Positions 1 to 13,450 of a stretch of DNA of 64,000 bases are shown here, piece by piece (position 1 is the stretch's first letter; each line of letters opens with the position of its first letter). The position numbers and the translations under genes were made by a program. The stretch is from assembly GCA_965153455.1 (NCBI GenBank), contig OZ234495.1, positions 4,960,001-5,024,000 of the forward strand, given 5' to 3'. The notes under the pieces are model-generated. The model saw only the letters and a list, made by a program, of their open reading frames with translations. It was not told the DNA's origin and searched no databases. Source of the stretch: Sphagnum compactum. Lineage: Eukaryota > Bryophyta > Sphagnopsida > Sphagnales.

Positions 1-152
1 GGAACATTGGGACTCAAACACATCCATGATCACATTGACATACCAATGTCCATCTTGCTCCTACCTACCAACTAACAACCCCACCACTCGGGTGTACATG
101 TTTATGTTCATCTATCAACCTACATAAAGAGTTCTACTAGTTCCCCATTTGT

Positions 153-389
153 CTACCTACCTACCTACCTACCTACCTAAAAGACCTACTTTATCTTTTC
201 ACTTGCTTACCTACCTACCTATCCTTCAAGCACATGACGTAAGTGCTAACCAATGTGGGTATTGCACGAACATGAACTAGGTACTATCTTGACCCCCTTT
301 CCCCTACTTGCTTACCTACCAACCTATTGACATAGGTTCACCTAAATGACACCACCTACTTACTACCTACCTACCTACCTACCTACCTA
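153..389. repeat. ACCT/CTAC tetranucleotide repeats
   Basis: Perfect runs of CTAC units lie at about 153-179 and 361-389, with shorter runs between (about 205-220 and 300-320). They are low-complexity microsatellites in AT-rich DNA with no convincing ORF. A related run of GTAG-type units occurs near 60320, on the opposite strand sense. Confidence 0.85.
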
Positions 390-3300
390 ATAGCCATTCT
401 TATAGTATTACGACCAACTCGCCCTACCCTTGCAATGCCAATAAGAAATAAAATGTAGAAATTGCCCAAAAAAAACTTACCATCGTCGACTAAAGCTTCA
501 TTCCGATCCTTTATGGAAATATAAGATGGACCCCAAATGTAAGTATTCCAATGAAATATAAAGGACAAGGTGGCCAAGAGTTGGTGTTCATCCATTATAG
601 CTACAAAATGGGTGCATTGTTCTTAACTTTATTCCAAATGAAAACTCCTTAAAGGTTATACAATAATTCCAATTGAATATTGACTCTTCTTCATGGATGA
701 AAGGCCTTATTATGGATGAAAATTGTTTCGTCCTTTCAAATGTTGCATCCATGGAGCCTTAGATATTAAGGTTTGAATATACTATTGTAATGGTGTATTT
801 TGCCTTTGCTTCATAGATGAAAGGTCTTATTATGGATGAAGTTATGTTTCCTTCTTTGCAAATCTTGCAACCATGACATGAAGTTGTATGAGCCCATAGA
901 TTCGAGGGATCGAATGTATTATTATTAATGTCCAAAATGAGTTATTTTAGGTGGACTCATTGAGGTACGTATAGTGTCATGATATATTCCACTTGGGTTA
1001 CTTCTAAAGATTGGTTCCATGCTTGTATGTGAATGGATGGAATATAATTGGGAAGAATTAGCTCGGACTTCAATGAATTGGCAATGTTCAATGGATGAAT
1101 ATAAGTTTGTACAATATTGATTCCGTCGTTCTATGTATGTGCATTAATCATCATTGTGAAGAGTTTGGCCTACTATTGGCCATTCAAAAGGCCTTAACCC
1201 AATTGTTTCTCCCTTCTATATGGCACCCCTTTCTAAAGGCAAATGCACAATGGGAGTGACTAGTAGGTGAAAATGCCACTTTGGATGAATTCCAATTGGC
1301 AACAACTTGAGCGTAATATACAATTTTTCAAAGTGAAAATGAGATTTTGGTGGAAAGGAATAATTTCCAAATCTTGTTTATGGAGAATACAAAGAGTTTT
1401 TGTTTTGCATCATCGTATGTGTATTTCTAATGTCGAAATTTTACTCAATAATTCTTAGGCACACCAATTTTGTGCCTCACCATTGGTCAATTATTGGCCT
1501 TTTACTTCAAGTTTCATGTGCCTAGATAAAAAAAAATGTGATTGAGGGTAATAAATAAATAAATAAATAAATAATTTTTTTAAAAAAAAAACCCCTATAT
1601 AATGATCAATGGGCATCTTATAAAGCTCAAATGGAGTTTTGGAACCTCCATTCTTTCTCAAAATAATTGTGGATGGTGAACTTGATAGGGCATCACTAGT
1701 ACGGGTGTTGGATGTATAAAGCAAGCTCTAGAGAGCAAAGCCTCCATAAAAGAACAAAGTTGCATCAAGGGGAATTGGAATGGGATGTTTGCGTATAAAA
1801 CAAAATGGAATGGGTTTTTAATGGAGGGAGACTCTTGTTGATCAATTAATTTCTTTTAAAGGTGAAAACAAAACCTCATTCGTTAAAATTACACCAATTT
1901 TTTTAAATAAAAAAATATAAACTACCTATAGTCAATTATTTCGGTCATTACAATTTGATTGAGGACACCACTTCTATTGCCATCGACCATTATGTTTAAA
2001 CATTTTCACCATCATGTGAACGAATGAAGATTTATTCCAAATACCAATTTTGTGGATTGAAAATATACATTTCAAAAATACTATAAAGCAAATTACATAG
2101 CGATCTTGCATGTTATATAATATAAAAATCGGTCATAGTGCCTCACATGATTAATTATTGGGGAAAAAGAACCGGAAACATCAATGGTACCTACTTATCA
2201 AGGTTCAAAACCTTGCCTCGCCCCTTGGAACGGAGGGAGAAAAAAAAAGATGATCACCCTTTGAAATCGGCACCATCCTCGGTCGGTAGGTATCCTTGTT
2301 GGAACAATTTTATGTTGTGCGAAATTCACATGTTTCCTTCCACTTGGTTACCGAATTTTAGGAAGAGTCAAAAAGTGGGGTTGATTGGTTGATTCGGGCC
2401 TCTTCAGACCCATACCATTGACAAAATGTAGGTTGGCACTTGATTTGTTATTTTGCCCCATTTTTCAAGGAAAAACAGAATTTCTACAATAATAATAATA
2501 CAATACAAAAATGGTTTGCCTCTTTAGAACTACCACTCTAATCACTTTGAAAGCAAGCCTTTGTGTGTGTGTGTGAATCGTTCTATGGTTGTTGTTGTTG
2601 TTGTTGGATAGTCTTTGGACTTTCTAAGTAGTCAAATATGTTTACAACAACAACTTCACAAGTCTCTCTAGTGGGCTAGTTAGTGTCCACCCAATTGACA
2701 ATTTTGCACATTTTGTGCATTTCCGTGTTGACTAACATGTCATAACACTCAAATTTCAAAGCCATGAAATACGTTCATAAATTCGTGTTGGCGTTTCCAT
2801 ATTGGATTTGATGTCACTCGTGACATCAACAAGAAATTTTTTCCTCCTTTTTTTTGGGGGTGGAATGAGAGTGTTTCATGATCTTTTCAACTAAGTCAAG
2901 TAACAACATAACAAGCCACAAAATGATGCTCAACTTGAATGAGTGTGGATGAGTGTCACGTAACAACAACAACAACAACCCCGTGTCTTGTTTGTGGTTA
3001 GTTGCTTATATAACAAACCATCGTTTCATTCCACGACTCACTCCACCAAGCATCGTTGTTATATATTATTCCTTGTAACCAACACTTGTTTCGTCCACTT
3101 CATCATCACTCAACCCAACTTACATCATAATCCCCATCTCGCAAAAAGGGCCAAAAATGAACACACACACACACACACACCATCTCTCTTTCTAAATACC
3201 TTGAATTTTAGGGTTTCGTAAGTAGGGTTTCCTTACATACACATCATCATACCTTGGTTGCAACACCAATGGAAAAAAGTACTACATACTACTAATGATG

Positions 3301-4080
3301 AATGATGGCATGTAGTAGTTGTGTGTGTTACATCAAGTCTCTAATAAACCCACTCCCCTCCAAATGAAATTGGGAGATGAAACTCAAGTGAAACGCGCCG
3401 AATGAAACCCCCATTTTGTATGAAAGATTAGGGATGCACAAAGTAGAAAAGTTATGAATTAGAAAAGGCCTCTCTTGGGGTTTGAAAGATTAAGCCTTAA
3501 GCAAAAACCAAATGACACAAGTTTTTAAGGAAACAAAGCTCCGGGTTTCATTGTGTGAGCTTTTGAATACCTACTAGGTTCAAGAGATCTAACTAAGGGC
3601 ACAACTTAGGGTTTGATTGGGCATCAAAGCCACGACACACCGACTAAAACGCCAGGTCTTTATTATAAAAGGAGGGTGGGTAGGGAAGGTCTTGCTCACA
3701 ACTTAGCATCTAGAGACATTTCCTAGTGTATTTGGAGGCCATCTTGTATTTGTGAACATCCCTAGATAATAGGTGGGATCTTATGCCTAGTTATAGGTGT
3801 AAGTCCCCCTTTCACTTGTCAAGGAGTACAATGGAATAGAAAACCCCGAGTTTTTCTTTTTGGCAAAATTTGACAAATTTTTGACCTGAGAAATATGATT
3901 TAGAGAAAAAAAAAATAGATTTTATTTTTTGTAAGTGTAAATCGGAATTTTTTGCTAATTTTTTGGAAATATTTACCAAATGTTTGTAAATTTTAATACA
4001 AAAAACCAAGAACCCAAAAAACCCCCCAAAAGAAAAAGAAAAAACCGAAAATAATATTGTAAAAATAATAAATAAATAAA
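390..4080. other. AT-rich intergenic stretch, no supported gene
   Basis: Only short ORFs without recognisable domains occur here. The stretch holds a diverged duplication of a segment containing GATGAAAGG..TTATTATGGATGA (near 695 and 815), GTT/AAC trinucleotide runs (about 2587-2606 and 2960-2980) and a CA run (about 3163-3181). I see no transposase or RNA gene. Confidence 0.6.
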
Positions 4081-4261
4081 ATTTAAAAACAGATTAAAAC
4101 CCAATAAACTAAAGAAAGCGAAAAGGGTTCAAGGGGGGAGGAGTTCTTAACCTGCCCGCAAAAGTTCCTAACCTGCCCGCAGCCCATATAATGGTCCACG
4201 GTCAAAAGTAATAACGAGATATTATTACCACATCGAGAGCGGGGGGAAAAAAACGCCGCGC

Positions 4262-4330
4262 AGATGACTGATAGACCGCGCGGGCGACTGATAGACCGCG
4301 CAGGAGCCTGGTAGACCGCGCGGGCGACAA
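4262..4330. repeat. GC-rich short tandem repeat upstream of the U-box gene
   Basis: Three imperfect units of about 21 bp share the core TAGACCGCGC and are spaced at about 21 bp. They sit in a CpG-rich island that contrasts sharply with the AT-rich DNA to the left. The position, about 900 bp upstream of the chosen start codon at 5191, suits a promoter-proximal element, but no function can be shown from sequence alone. Confidence 0.6.
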
Positions 4331-4599
4331 AGGGTGTGGGAGCGAGCGCTTGCCTGTCTCGCATTGCAAACCCTCTTTTCTTGCACAGGAGGCGATGCAA
4401 GAGAAGGCGCGGATCTCCGACTCATTAGCGCTTGCAAAGTGTGTGGGAACACTCACAAACTCGTCAGCGACTTGTTGCTGAAGTACCCATTCCCGCATTC
4501 TCTAGCTTTCTTCTTGTGTCGGGATAGTTGTAGGGGTTTTTCAGCCTTGTGGAAGGAGACAAAAGCAACCTGAATTGCAGCAGCAGCTCAGGGATTTGT

Positions 4600-5190
4600 T
4601 TTCCGCAAGGAGAGGAAGAGGAAGAGGAAGAGCCAGAGACAGAAACAGACGCTGAGACTGAGACTGAGACTGCGACTGATAGAAGAGAGACCCACCCACG
4701 CATATAGAGCAAGCGACAAGTGAGTGGGGCGGATGCAGTCGCGGAGGAAGAGGAGGCGGGTTTCCGCGGGGAAGAACCGAGCGACAGAGTTATACTAGTA
4801 CAGCAGCTCAAAGAAGAAGATAGGGCGAGGAGGAGGACGGCGGGAATTTGCAATGGTATGGCATTACGAGTGCAAGCGTAACATTGTCGTTGGCGTGCAC
4901 ACAGGAGAACAGGAGGAGGCGTTGCTCGTACTTCTTCTTGTAGTAGTGGATAAGAAGACGAATTTGGGAGGAAGAAGTAGAGCAGCTTTGGTACTACTAG
5001 AGCTCCTCGCAAGGAGCAGTTGGAGGAGGTTTGGAATTCGCGGAGAGGATAGCAGAAGAAGAAGGGTGTGCTAACCCTAAAGAAGAGGAGAGGATAAGAA
5101 CAAAACAGAAGAGAGGACAAGAAGATAGAAGCGAGGAGAAGAGAGAGTGTGTTAGGGTTTGGAGGAGGGGGGGGGGAGAGAGAGAAGAGA
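4600..5190 (+). promoter_or_regulatory. Purine-rich promoter/5' leader of the U-box gene
   Basis: The plus strand is strongly purine-rich, with GAGGAA and GAGACT reiterations at about 4610-4690 and GAAGA/GGAGGA tracts up to the G run at 5167-5177. Such GA-rich leaders are common in plant 5' untranslated regions. Several ATGs precede the chosen start (for example 4854), so small upstream ORFs are possible. No clear TATA box was found, so this is a positional call. Confidence 0.35.
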
Positions 5191-8100
5191 ATGTGCATAC
5201 TGTGCGTGGCGTCAAGGTGGTCGCGGCGTATCGTGACGATGCTGCCGTGGCTGATCATCCCGCTCATCATCCTCTGGGCGCTCTCGCAGCTGTTGCCACC
5301 CAATTTTAGGTTTGAGGTCACGTCGCCGAGGCTGGCGTGTGTGGGAGTGATGCTGGTGAGCTTAGGATGGTACGAGCTGGCCATGCCACGGCTATCACAA
5401 TGGCGGGCACGAAGGAGTGCATTCTTGAGGGAGAGGAGGAGGATTGAGGCACAAGAAGCAGCAAAATGGAGAAAGGAAGCCACTCGACGATGCCGCAACT
5501 GCTGGTCTGCTTACAGAGACCAGACTCCTGTTGGCGGCAAATTCATGTGCACATACTGTGGGCATGTGTCAAGACGACCTGTGCTTGATGTCCCCAGCAG
5601 CAATAGCACCCATGTTGCTGGAATTCCAGGTAACTTAGCTCAGGCAGCAGCAGCAGCAGGAGGAGTGCATTCACCACCCACTGCTATGTTTAGTGCACGT
5701 GGAGGAGGTGGTGGGGATAGTAGAGGTTCGACCTGGAGTGCCCGAGGATGGCATCCTGATCGAATGCACCACCCACCACCATCCATGGTAGGTGTCAATA
5801 GAGGTTGGACTAGTTCTTCAGGAATTCCTTTTGGAGGAGGAGCAGGAGGAGGGCCTTATGGATCCTGGTCTCCATACTGGGGAGATGGTGGTGGTGGAGG
5901 AGGTTATGGAAGCTATGGAGGAGGAGGTGGTTTTTTTGGTGGAGGAGACAAATGTCGAGGGGACTCGGCGATGTTCTCGCTGTTTAGAGTGTTTTCGCTG
6001 TTGTTTGTCAGCCTTAGATGGCTGTGCCAAAAGGCTTGGAGGGATGAGAGGGTAACAGAGGATCCACTCAGTGGAGGCAGTAGAGGTAGTCAGCATAGTA
6101 GGGGTGGTGGTGGTGGTGAAGATGGCAGCACCAAGGAAGGGAGCAGGGGAGAGAAGGCAAGACGAAAGGCAGAAGAGAAGAGACAAGCACGAATGGAGAG
6201 GGAGCAGTTGGAAGCTGAGGAGCGGAGGCAACGGGAAGAGGTTGCACGATTGGTGGAGGAACGGCGACGTCTACGGGATGAGAAGATGGAGGCCAAGAGA
6301 GAGAGTGAGCGAGAGGCAGCTGCAGAGAGAGAACGGGAGCTTCGTCGAGAGCGTGAAGCTGAGAGGCGGCGACAGGAGAAATTGAAGGAGAGGGAGCGCA
6401 GCAGCAGTGGTGATTTGAGCAAGGAGAGGACTTCTTCTCAGAATGTAGCAGAAGACTCTGAAGAGTCCAAAAAAGACTCCAAGAAGATGGCAAGAGATAT
6501 CAAGAGTAAGGATAGTGACAAAAAGGCAGTTGAGGGCGAGAAGAAGACAGATGGATCAAAGGTGGCTGTCCTGGGCCAAGCTAATTCTGGTGATCCTGTG
6601 AAGAAGGTTAACAAGGCTGCTAGGGCAGCAGATCTGAGTGGAAAGGCTGGCGAGGTGAAGATTGCAGGAGGAGCTTTGAAACCAAGGATTGGTGGTATCA
6701 AGGGCTCAGTTGCAGCAAACTCCAAGACTCACATCACAAACTCAACATCTTTTTGGGGTAAAGGGACCCAAAACTCAGGACCCAAAACTACGAAAGGTGT
6801 AACAACAACACCAGTGGGTGCCACACCAACAACAGTTCCTGTTCCTCCTGCAGTTGAGGTACCAACAAATGGAAAGGGCTCAGATACCACCACTTACTCT
6901 GCTTGGAATCGTATGCCATGGACAAAGGTCTGGGGCAAAGGGTTTTCAGCACCAGCAGCAGAGAAAAGTATGGATCCATCTGAACTTCTTCCAAACAGCA
7001 TTGTGTCTGAGCTCAATTCCAGCAATGATGCTGCTGTTGAGAGAGGGAGTTGGAATGGCAGAAATCATTGCATCGATGGGATCAACGATTCTGAACTTCT
7101 TCCAAATTCAGTAAGAACCAAACTGAAGAATTTGTTGATTGCTCTCTTCTTGTATCGTCTCTGTATAAAGGAAATCTCAGCCTTTGCAGTAGTAAAATCA
7201 TCACGTGGTTAGTGCAAAGAAGGGGGAAAAAGGCTGAGAGTGGGAGCAGCTATTATGGTCCACTGGTTCTTAGCTCCCAAGTCTCATGGTTTTCCTAGTG
7301 CCTATAGTTCCTGGCACAGTGCATTCTCACAGGGTCAAGCTCCTCTTCTTTCTTTATGTTTCATACCCAGTGACCCTCTTTGTAAAATTCTTTGTCTCTT
7401 TCTGCACCCAGGATATACGTTTGTTGCCATTATAAGTGAAGGAATGTTACCATGTCTCCCTCTGTTTTCCCTGCCTGATGCCTGGGGATGTAGCTGCTGC
7501 CTGCATACAAGTGTGAATGCTGTCACCTGAAAGCAAGAATACAGTCTTACCCATTTTCCAGACCTGAAAACTTTCCTGCATCTTTTATGACTGACTTGCA
7601 TCAAGGCTTGACACTCTTTTGTTGATCCTCAACTTTGTAGCAACAACTCCCTGTGGCAAATAGGCAGTATAGATCCCTTCTGATTGATTTGGGGATGATA
7701 GAATCACAGCAAGGTAAATTGCACACTGGTCTCAGCAGTTTGATAAGTTCATGCTCTAAAGGTGTCTTGCATGATGACATGATGGCTTGTTTGTGGCTTT
7801 CCAGGAGAGAGAGAGAGACCCAATCAAGCAAGTTGTGGATGGTCCCTTTGAGGCATTGTTTGGGCAAGGGCTCTCTGGCAGCACTTATGTGGCCCCTATT
7901 GGACCACAACCACCAATCCATGCTCCAGCGGCAGGGTTGTCATGGGATGGGATGGTTCCTATAGAACAACCACCACAGATTCTGGAGCCGTGGGCAGCAG
8001 ACGAATCCAACCTTGGGCCTAGGAGGCAAGCTTTCAGGGCAGTAAATGAGTTATTAGGTGAGGAGGCTGCTTCTGGTGAGGGGAAATGGCGAATGTGGGA

Positions 8101-10647
8101 GGCTCCACAGCTGGATCAAATTCAGCTCCCGAGTGTTTTTGTCAACCAAAGCCCGTCACCCTGGATGCTCCCTCTGGGATCCAGGGTTTCAGAACGAGCA
8201 GCACCCCCAAGCCCAAGCTGTGTTGGAGTATCTGGCGACCTTGAGACACAGTTTCCAGCTTCCTTGTTCTCACCCCAGCCCACCCAAAATATGACGAGTG
8301 TTGGGAGTGACCCCCTCAATGGCATCTTGCCAGCACAGTTGAATAGCCGTAGCTTGTGGTCTGATCAGTCAGCATTTGAGTCAGCAATGCGAATCTGGGA
8401 TGATGGTGATCTGGTGCATCAGCCACACCTTCCTGCAGAATTCATCGATTGCATCACACAGGAGGTGATGCAGGATCCTGTCATCACTGCTGATGGCCAC
8501 TCCTACGAGCGTTCTGCAATTCTACGCTGGCTCCAGTTTTGTCTCTCTCTTTTCTGTATTTTCCTTACTATTTTTTGTGTGGGCAAATGTTGCAATGTGG
8601 AAAGTTTTCATCTGATCATTTTCAGTTCTTATGTAATAATGCTTTGGCCAGAAGTGACCAGTCAAGCTCATCAGTTGTAGCTGTTCTGCAGGACTCATGA
8701 CACAAGCCCTATCACTGGTGAAGTGTTGCCGCCTTTACCTGGTGTTAATGGAACTGTTGTTGACAAAACTCTTCGACCCAATCATATTCTTCGTGGTCAA
8801 ATCATCGAGTATCGCGAGAATCTAGCGCGCCTTGCCCGAGGGTAAGTTATCTCCTTCCACTGATGTCTTCAAACATTTCCCTTATCCATCTTCATGTGAG
8901 TCTCTGAGTGTGATATGTACACATTTGCCATCATATCCATTTCCTCTGTTGTGTCACAACAAATGTGGGAGATGCCACAATGCAAGAACTGTACTTGCCA
9001 CATAGTTTGGTTAGTGATTCTACAAAAATGAGCTTTTGGGCTACCCTCTAAAGATTCCCTTAAAGAGGACTAGAGGTTTGCTCAATAAAGAGGAATTTCT
9101 TTTTGGAATTGCAGTGTTCCAAGTCTTCTGCATGACTTTGTGTAGTCTTGTAAGTGGGGAGGCCTTTCTAAGCCCACTTGGGTCTTTGTTTGCGTTCTCC
9201 CATCTTCTGTTATATTCTGTTCTTTCTTCATATTGTGCCTCCTCTTTTGTTTTTTTCATTTTCACCCTCTGTATTTTTCTTTGCGTTTTCCCTTTTATGG
9301 TGTGGGGTTCCAGCCCAGTATTATTATGACCAAGTCTTCCCCACTTGCTTCTGGACTTGCAACTGAAACTCAGTAAACAGGGCTGCTGGTGGTCTCTCAG
9401 TAAAGGTGTAAACATGGTCCTTGTGAATTATGTGGATTCAAGTGAGAAGCCAAAATAATGACTTGGGTTCTCCTGTTGCTTCCAGAGAGCTGCAACAGAA
9501 ACTCCAGATGCAGAATTTTGTATAGGAAAGTTTTTGGCCTGCAGTTTTGGGGCAGACTTTGTCATGTACTTATGTAGAGGAGATGATGAAGTGACTGTGG
9601 AGTCATCAGAGCTAGTCACTGTGTTTGGTTCTTATTGTTTGTTGGTGTTATTTTGCATTCCATTTTCTTCTCAGTTTCTGCTTGGTCAGCTCCTTCTCTT
9701 TTTACATTCTGTTGAGCTAACCAGATCATGGCTGAGAGTTCCTCCCATTACTACCAGTCTTGTGAGAGAAAGTCAGTACATTGGTTAATGTATGACATTG
9801 ACCTCCATCAACTGCCATGAGAACTGATGAAGTTGTCAGGATGTTTATGGTAGCTGGTCACTACCATATCTGCTGTTGTTCAAGGTCACTGAACATATGA
9901 ATGACTGCTGTTGCTATATTCTTCGAACCACTCTCCTTTCCCAGTGTTTATAGGGCTTGGGTCTCCTCCTTTTTCTGTTTTGCTGATCATGTTGCTGGAA
10001 TAGAAATCTCTATAACCTTGTTGTCAGGTCATCCCTCAATTCTGCTCAGGTTGACATGGAGCATATGTATGGAGAAGTTTTCAATACTTGTGAAGAAGAT
10101 ATGCATGTCCATGTTTTACTACTCCTTGGACAATGATTCTGAACAGCATCCATATTTCCAGAAGGGTGTCTACTGATGATAGCATACATCCATGATGATG
10201 CTGGTACTTCCTGGCTTAGAAGGTGGCATGAGTTCTAAGAGTTTTCATCCCCATGCACTCTCCTCTATGGATGAAACTGTATCATGTGGATTGATCAGTG
10301 GACTGTAGCAAATCCCCAATCCTGGATTCGGTTGCTATCAAGGCTGCTGCTGTTTTATGTTTGGTAGTTGAATATGTTGCCTGGGTGTGAGAACTTGTAA
10401 GGTTGTTTTGTTTAGTAAAGCATTTCTGATTTTGATATAACTGTCATGGTGTGGTTTCAGGATGGGAATGCATGCCGAGAAGTCTGGGAAACAAGAGAGT
10501 ACCAGCAGTCGACCAACAGGAGTAGTAGTAGGTAGTGCCCCTTGGTCCACCCCATCAATCCCCAGTACAGAACGAGCAAATAACATTGGAGGCTTCTACA
10601 CGACCCCTACTAATTCTCAGTCATTGTGGTCCTACAACATCTCTTAG
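5191..10647 (+). CDS. NST1-like membrane zinc-ribbon protein with C-terminal U-box
   Basis: Exons are 5191-7110, 7805-8535, 8692-8841 and 10461-10647, all with GT-AG introns and joining in frame to 995 residues. The start MCILC at 5191 was chosen because plant relatives, as I remember them, begin this way; another ATG lies in frame at 5239. Two hydrophobic segments (about residues 17-33 and 46-60) precede a zinc ribbon CX2C-X15-CX2C (Cys101, 104, 120, 123). Then come Gly-rich repeats, a short hydrophobic stretch (about 261-276), a long Glu/Arg-rich coiled coil (about 320-405) and a low-complexity region. Residues about 850-925 form a U-box (CITQEVMQDPVITADGHSYE, then SPITGEVLPP), split by intron 2. 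U-boxes bind E2 enzymes, so a membrane-bound E3 ligase role is inferred. An SELLPNS motif occurs twice at the end of exon 1. Confidence 0.85.
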
Positions 10648-10942
10648 TTGTGATTATTAGTGGGGGGTTCAGAGAAGCAGATCCTGAAGCTATTTTTTTG
10701 AGTTCAGTTTGAAACTTGCTATTTGTACTCTGCCCCGTGCAACTTTTAACCAAAAAACTAGGTGTAATGACTGCACCTGCCTCTTCTCTTGCACATTTGT
10801 CATCGCCTTTGCAGGAAATAGAGGAGCTTAGACATTTGGAAATTTTGCAGCCAGCCCAATGCAACGAGGTATGCATTTCTTTCCATTCTTCCTGTGTGAT
10901 TCCCGTGCTCACTTGTGGATAATGGGTATAACCCTCATAACC

Positions 10943-10948
10943 AATAAA
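10943..10948 (+). terminator. Candidate poly(A) signal AATAAA of the U-box gene
   Basis: AATAAA lies about 300 bp after the stop codon at 10647 on the same strand. Plant poly(A) signals are loose, so this is only the best match in the expected range. Confidence 0.3.
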
Positions 10949-11441
10949 ACTTTGTCAAGAGGAAGAATGAACCCAACACCTTACAGCATGTAAATACTCT
11001 CCAGTAGTTTGTCATTGCAAGGCAGAGTGAGAATCCCTGGTAAACCACCATCTGCTTTCTCTTCTGTGTTATGAATCATGTGTAGGGTGTAGGGTTTTGG
11101 GATGTTTTAGGCCACACAATTTCAACCTGAATCCCGAACATTTAGGTAATGGTCCGATATGTTACGACTCTTGCAATGGGTTATGAATTCAGTCTGTTCT
11201 GGTTGTGTTTTCTGTTTTGGTAACAGAGGTTGCTCACCTTGCAAAGCATCAAGCCACTAAACAAGTTCAATGAGCAAACCCCAGTGTCAATCAGATGCCA
11301 TTGCAAAGTGAGCTGCATTTGATTGGTTACACCTGGTCAGTGCTTGCCCTTCAAAGTTTTATTGCAGGTTTCTTGTTACAACCTGACAGATATGATTCTT
11401 CAGAACCATTTCTTTCCAGCCCCCTGACGGGTTGGGAGCTC

Positions 11442-11545
11442 TTTGTCCTCAAAAAGATTATGATATGCTCCTAATGTAGCACAAATGACTATTTGTCTCA
11501 AAAACATTATGATATGCTCCTAATGTAGCACAAATGACTATTTGT
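11442..11545. repeat. Two-copy tandem repeat, about 50 bp
   Basis: A segment containing TTATGATATGCTCCTAATGT and then AGCACAAATGACTATTTGTC occurs twice back to back, near 11458 and 11507, with almost no divergence. It lies in non-coding DNA downstream of the U-box gene. The high identity suggests recent local duplication. Confidence 0.8.
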
Positions 11546-11559
11546 CCTTTGACCTCGAA

Positions 11560-12940
11560 GACCTACGCATCAGACTTTGTTGTTGGATTGGTGGACCTTT
11601 AGGGTTCTAAACCCTAATACCCACTGGTCATAAATTTACGCAGTTCTTTTGGGTAATGACCACCAGTTATGCATAAAGGTTGGTCCTCAAATACCCACCT
11701 TGAGAACCATTGGTTATATTGCCTCGGTGGGGTTACTAGGTTATGGGATTTTTTTGAATCTTTAAAACTGGGTCTGATTTTCATAACCAGAACCTGAGTT
11801 TTTTTTTTTTTTCAAGAACCAGACCAGAACCAAATTTTTGTTCCAATTTCTTTTGTGGAACTGGAATCCAATCCATTTTGAAAATTTAATTAATTGATTA
11901 ATTAAACCAAGATTGGAGGTTCTTCATAAAAGGCAAGAACCACCCACAATTTTTTTAAATGACAAATTGTTGGATGAAGTTCTGAAAAATGAACTCATTC
12001 CTAGTTCCCAGTAAAACACCTGCTCAACATTCCTCAAAATGTGGGGACCAAACAAAAGTTACAGAACTTGTCAGTAGTCTCTCCTTCCCTTCCTGGCAGA
12101 GCAAAACAAAGGGCTGAACAAATATAATAATAGTGTAGTACCTTTTCAGGATTGGCAATAATTTAATTTAATTATTTTTTAAAATTTTCAATTTTTTTTA
12201 TAAAAATTATCTTGTTTGAAATGTTGATATTTAAGGAAATTAATTACAAACGAGGGAAAAATTACAAAAATTAGCCTCATTATGATATGATGCAATGTAG
12301 AAAGTCCCCAAGGAAACCTACCCAAAAAATTGCCTATATTTATTGTTATTGTTAAATTTTCATAAATTAACTTTTTTTTTAACTATCAAAGTGAATTTTC
12401 AAAAATAAAATAATTATTTTATTCAACACCCAATTGCCAGAACCTGAAAACAACATAAAAAATCATTATTTATCAACTTTTTTTTTAGACGTTCTTCAAA
12501 CATTCCAAAAAAAATTTGATGTATTTGGAAATACCTAGTTAGAGATCAGGTTTAAGGTTTAGGGTTGTTCCTTTACTCGCAGGTAGTTGATTAATTTTGT
12601 TATTGTGCAACCTTGCAAAACTTTATCGATAGACACATTGTAGATTAGGAAAACATACAAAGAAATAAGGGAAAAAAAATGGAGAATTTACATGATGTCA
12701 AGTTAACTCAAACTAGATGTCAAAACTATCCATGTCAAAAATCAACCGTTTACAATAGGTCGGTCATATTTTTCCATATTAAAAATCAGTCACTTGCAAT
12801 AAGTCAATCGTGGAGATGGGAGATGTGTCCTAAAGGAATGAAAGTTGAGAAATAGTTAGGCCTACGGCTACTGCTCGAGTTAAGATGGAGAATGCTTCTA
12901 GCGTTTGCAATGTAATTGAATTTTTTATCGAGGAAAAATA
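11560..12940. other. AT-rich intergenic DNA, nothing recognised
   Basis: A/T homopolymer runs and short stop-rich frames. No domain, RNA gene or structured repeat was recognised. Confidence 0.5.
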
Positions 12941-12949
12941 ACCAAAATA

Positions 12950-13450
12950 GAAAGAGGAGGGCCCTTTGGTCCTTTCAAATTCCAAACGACATTGGCACAA
13001 TTGTGTAAAAACATATCCACCTACTTATGCTTATGTAGACATTCAAATATCTCCACTACTAAGGGGAAGAATTGATCAATAAGGTGTTGGTTGTGATAGG
13101 TCCATTTTTTGGCTTGAACTGCATTAGAAGCAGTAAATCCTTGGGTGGCACAAGATCGAATAAGTAAATGCGCTCATGTTGGGTCGATAATGACAACATC
13201 GACTAAAGTGCGAATGTCATCTTTGATGAACACAATGTCAACTCAGCAATGAGAGAAATTGAACATGTTTGAAAGAAAGAAACACATGTAATTGTTCTCA
13301 CCCTACATGGAAGCCAACATCCCACGCAATGACAACAAAGGTGTTGCGAATTGCATCATGGGTTCATGTGTGCTCATTATGAGCACATCGTAAGTAGTGG
13401 ATATCCATAGAGTCAATGGGATGTGTAAACACACAAAATCAGAGTCAGAG
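12950..13450 (-). mobile_element. Possible decayed non-LTR retroelement tail
   Basis: Read on the minus strand with stops ignored, the frame gives motifs such as TLVDVVIIDPT, FFPLVVEIFECLHKH and WNLKGPKGPPLSIL. These resemble a conserved block I remember from plant reverse-transcriptase-like repeat proteins, although the family assignment is from memory. At least two in-frame stops show it is dead. No poly(A) tail or target duplication was found. It could belong to another repetitive family. Confidence 0.35.

Noticed and set aside
4464-5498. 344-codon minus-strand open frame
   Set aside because: It is antisense to the purine-rich leader and first exon of the U-box gene; the Ser/Leu-rich low-complexity product reflects the GA tracts on the other strand.
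9036-9329. Open frames on both strands at 9.0-9.4 kb
   Set aside because: They fall within intron 3 of the U-box gene (8842-10460), have no domain and no splice support.
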